Source: RGIG3009 sp964390295
GTDB lineage: Bacteria; Bacillota; Clostridia; Oscillospirales; Acutalibacteraceae
DNA length: 48,886 bases
Direction of reading: 5' to 3'
Assembly (NCBI GenBank): GCA_964390295.1
Contig: CAYMHR010000010.1
Coordinates: forward strand, 1-48,886
Positions 46,811 to 48,886 of the stretch are shown in pieces (the stretch's first letter is position 1; every line of letters begins with the position of its first letter). Under the pieces are notes generated by a model that worked only from the letters and a program-made list of their open reading frames with translations, was not told the DNA's origin and did not search any database. Position numbers and translations under genes: made by a program.

Positions 46811-47935
46811 ATGCTGGATAAAATTTTGCAGGAACGCGACCTGCTGCCTATCCTAACCCACGACGACGGAACGGTCGTCACCCCCTCCACGTGGCAACAA
46901 CGCCGCCGGGAGCTTCTGCACGCTCTGGAAACACACGCCTACGGTGTCACCCCCACCCTCCCCGTTACGGTGCAGGGCACGGCGACCACGGAAAACGACC
47001 GCACGTTTGCCAACAAGGCTCTGCAACAACGCGTCGATATTACCATGGAAACCGAGCGCGGCGTCTTCAAGTTTCCGTTTTGGCTGTTTATTCCAAAGCA
47101 CGTAGAGATCCCGCCAATCCTTCTGCACGTAGCGTTTCGGTTTTTCACGCCAAGCACCTATGCGCCGATCGATAATGTCCCGGTCGAGGAGATTATCGAC
47201 CACGGCTACGCTTTGGCGTCGCTTCATTACGAGGATATCGTCAACGACAATCTGCACGGTGATTTTTCAGACGGTCTCGCCGCCTATTTTGGCACGAACA
47301 AAGAAAACCGCGCGCCCGACGACTGGGGAAAAATCGGTATGTGGTCCTATGCCGCCAGCCGCGTCATGGATTATTTAGTCACTCGCGACGATTTGGACCA
47401 TGCACATACCGCCGTCATCGGACATTCCCGCTTGGGGAAAACCGCTCTGTGGACCGGCGCACAAGACGAACGCTTTTGGTGCACCATTTCCAACAATTCC
47501 GGCTACGGCGGTGCCGCCACCTCAAAGCACGGCTCGCCGGACGGTGAAAAATCGTGGAACTTCGGCGATTGGCACAACGGAAACTGGGACTGGTGCTGTA
47601 ACAACTTTATGAACAACGTCAACAACGAGGATGAAAAGCCGTATGACCAATCCTGGCTTCTCGCGGCAATCGCGCCGCGCCTGCTGTACGTCGGCTCGGC
47701 CGTGGAGGATCGTTGGGCAGACCCGGATTCGGAGTTTATCAGCACCGTCTGGGCCTCACAAGCATGGGAGCTCTTGAAAAAGCCCGGTCTGATCACGCCC
47801 GACCGCATGCCGAAACCGGGCGACGTGTTTGCCGACGGCGACGTCGGGTACCACCTGCGGTTTGGCAGTCATTTTCTGTCGCGCGAGGACTGGAATCATT
47901 ACATGGCCTTTTTGGATCGCCACTTAAACCGATAA
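46811..47935 (+). CDS. CE15-type glucuronoyl esterase-like hydrolase, cytoplasmic
   Basis: A 374-residue alpha/beta hydrolase. The family motif G-x-S-R-x-G-K reads GHSRLGK, with nucleophile Ser206, and the catalytic His is probably His354 (GSHFLSREDW). SNNSGYGGAA and EDRWADPDSEF match bacterial CE15 proteins, in which the acid residue sits in the latter loop instead of the canonical Glu. Characterised CE15 enzymes cut the ester between lignin alcohols and glucuronoxylan. This one has no signal peptide, so it would act on imported oligosaccharides or another ester. GGAGG is 8 bases before the ATG at 46811; the open frame extends upstream without support. Confidence 0.9.
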   Translation: MLDKILQERDLLPILTHDDGTVVTPSTWQQRRRELLHALETHAYGVTPTLPVTVQGTATTENDRTFANKALQQRVDITMETERGVFKFPFWLFIPKHVEIPPILLHVAFRFFTPSTYAPIDNVPVEEIIDHGYALASLHYEDIVNDNLHGDFSDGLAAYFGTNKENRAPDDWGKIGMWSYAASRVMDYLVTRDDLDHAHTAVIGHSRLGKTALWTGAQDERFWCTISNNSGYGGAATSKHGSPDGEKSWNFGDWHNGNWDWCCNNFMNNVNNEDEKPYDQSWLLAAIAPRLLYVGSAVEDRWADPDSEFISTVWASQAWELLKKPGLITPDRMPKPGDVFADGDVGYHLRFGSHFLSREDWNHYMAFLDRHLNR

Positions 47936-47993
47936 GGTCAAATTGCGGCACCGTCCGGCGGCTTTCGTAGCCCGGCATAAAAACAGATCACAA

Positions 47994-48029
47994 AAATCCC
48001 CTGCGCGATTTGCTTCGCGCAGGGGATTT
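47994..48029. terminator. Bidirectional intrinsic terminator
   Basis: A 15-bp perfect stem (47994-48008 with 48015-48029) with a 6-base loop, T-run on the plus strand and A-run before it. It separates the converging esterase and ABC-ATPase genes. Confidence 0.92.
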
Positions 48030-48041
48030 GTTTGCATTAGA

Positions 48042-48886
48042 TCAGTTGCAGATGGTCTGCTCCGTGTCTTTATCGAAGAGGTGAATCTTCGTGTTGTCGA
48101 TGACCATATCAATCTCATCGCCCGGACGAGCGGTGGAGGTAGGATCAACACGCGCAGTCAAGCTGCTGCCTTCGACGTTGACGTACAGGAAAATCTCGGC
48201 ACCCATCAGCTCGGTCACTTCGACCTTGGCCTTGATGCGGCTGTCGGTGAACTGTTCCATGAAGCGAGGCTCGTCGTGGACGTCCTCCGGACGGATACCC
48301 ATGATGACTTCCTTGCCGACGTACTGCTCCAGTACGTTGTCCTTGTTCTTGGATTCCGGCAGCGGAATCTGATACTTGACGCCCTTGCGCGTTTTGGTAT
48401 CCTCCGAACCGAATTCAGCAAAGAACTTGTCGCCGTTCTTGATAATCACAACGTCCACAAAGTTCATCTGCGGGCTACCGATGAAGCCGGCAACGAACAT
48501 GTTGCAGGGATACAGATACAGGTTGTTCGGGCTATCTACCTGCTGGATCAAACCGTCCTTCATAACCACGATGCGATCGCCCATGGTCATAGCTTCGGTC
48601 TGGTCGTGAGTAACGTAAATGAAGGTCGTGCCCAGCTTCTGGTGCAGCTTGGAAATTTCGGTTCTCATCTGTGCACGCAACTTGGCATCCAAGTTGGACA
48701 GCGGTTCGTCAAGCAAGAACACCTTCGGCTCACGCACGATAGCACGGCCCAGCGCAACACGCTGACGCTGACCACCGGACAACGCCTTCGGCTTTCTGTC
48801 GAGCAGGTGGGCAATATCCAGCACACGAGCGGCTTCTTCCACGCGGCGCTTGATCTCGTCTTTCGGAGTCTTGCGGAGCTTCAGGC
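48042..48886 (-). CDS. Sugar ABC transporter ATP-binding protein (MsmX/UgpC/MalK type), 5' end outside the window
   Basis: C-terminal 281 residues or so of the shared ATPase that powers oligosaccharide importers. The frame stays open to the window edge (…LRKTPKDEIKRRVEEAA…), so the Walker A part lies beyond it. Visible are the ABC signature LSGGQRQRVALGRA, Walker B VFLLDEPLSNLD, H-loop VTHDQTEAMT, and the MalK-type TOBE domain (MGIRPEDVHDEPRF, LMGAEIFLYVNVEG). In Bacillota such ATPases often serve several sugar transporters. It ends before the terminator at 47994-48029. Confidence 0.95.
   Translation of the reverse strand, partial: LKLRKTPKDEIKRRVEEAARVLDIAHLLDRKPKALSGGQRQRVALGRAIVREPKVFLLDEPLSNLDAKLRAQMRTEISKLHQKLGTTFIYVTHDQTEAMTMGDRIVVMKDGLIQQVDSPNNLYLYPCNMFVAGFIGSPQMNFVDVVIIKNGDKFFAEFGSEDTKTRKGVKYQIPLPESKNKDNVLEQYVGKEVIMGIRPEDVHDEPRFMEQFTDSRIKAKVEVTELMGAEIFLYVNVEGSSLTARVDPTSTARPGDEIDMVIDNTKIHLFDKDTEQTICN

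Noticed and set aside
1..48886. Search for tRNA, rRNA, insertion sequences, prophage genes and toxin-antitoxin pairs.
   Set aside because: None was seen. Intergenic gaps are short and explained by promoters, terminators and the T-box, and no transposase, integrase or phage protein was found.

Overview
The window reads as a chromosomal segment of an endospore-forming, anaerobic Bacillota, most likely class Clostridia and near the Oscillospiraceae/Ruminococcaceae. The grounds are the spoIIAA-spoIIAB-sigF operon, a Cys T-box riboswitch, RNase M5, RecX next to RecA, an LTA-synthase-type enzyme, Gram-positive style FtsEX with an M23 hydrolase, and plant-polysaccharide enzymes typical of gut or rumen members (GH3 with permuted domains, GH16, CE15). 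No taxonomic marker such as rRNA is present, so this placement is inference. No tRNA, rRNA, insertion sequence, prophage or CRISPR array was seen. Almost all genes lie on the minus strand; the plus-strand exceptions are the spoIIA operon, a flavin-reductase-like gene and the CE15 esterase.

Layout. 1-2.2 kb: cardiolipin synthase plus an unknown 158-residue protein (minus). 2.3-3.8 kb: the forespore sigma-F operon (plus), with translationally overlapping genes. 3.8-6.4 kb: cysE-cysS-HMA-like small gene, behind a T-box leader with a TGC (Cys) specifier. 6.4-10.1 kb: recA-recX-rimO-pgsA, all overlapping by 4 to 8 bases. 10.2-13.0 kb: a sugar-isomerase-like TIM barrel, uppP, a YdbC/PC4-like protein and a DivIVA-like coiled coil. 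13.1-21.4 kb: a polysaccharide section, with a cytoplasmic GH3 enzyme followed by an unknown membrane protein and a 34-residue Gln/Asn/Lys-rich peptide, next to a 1471-residue secreted GH16 protein. 21.5-25.1 kb: response regulator, histidine kinase and HtrA protease. 25.1-34.3 kb: flavin-reductase-like protein, then typA-comEC-holA-rnmV-maf and an LTA-synthase-like sulfatase. 34.3-41.1 kb: uvrB-uvrA, an M23 peptidase with LysM and G5 domains, and a DUF1653 protein. 41.2-45.5 kb: ftsE-ftsX, a coiled-coil M23 hydrolase and an S41 protease homologue. 45.5-48.9 kb: a PucR-type regulator divergent from a CE15-type esterase, then a truncated sugar-ABC-transporter ATPase.

Most of the window is conserved housekeeping. 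The features that stand out are lineage-specific changes inside conserved genes: a perfect 153-bp in-frame tandem duplication in holA; an S41 protease in the ftsEX operon that has lost its catalytic serine; a ComEC whose C-terminal metallo-beta-lactamase domain has lost its metal ligands; a sigma-F lacking the usual N-terminal stretch; and an HMA-fold protein without the CxxC metal site in the cysteine operon. A 34-codon gene with its own ribosome binding site and terminator is the best candidate for an undescribed small protein. I did not find a clear new multi-gene system.
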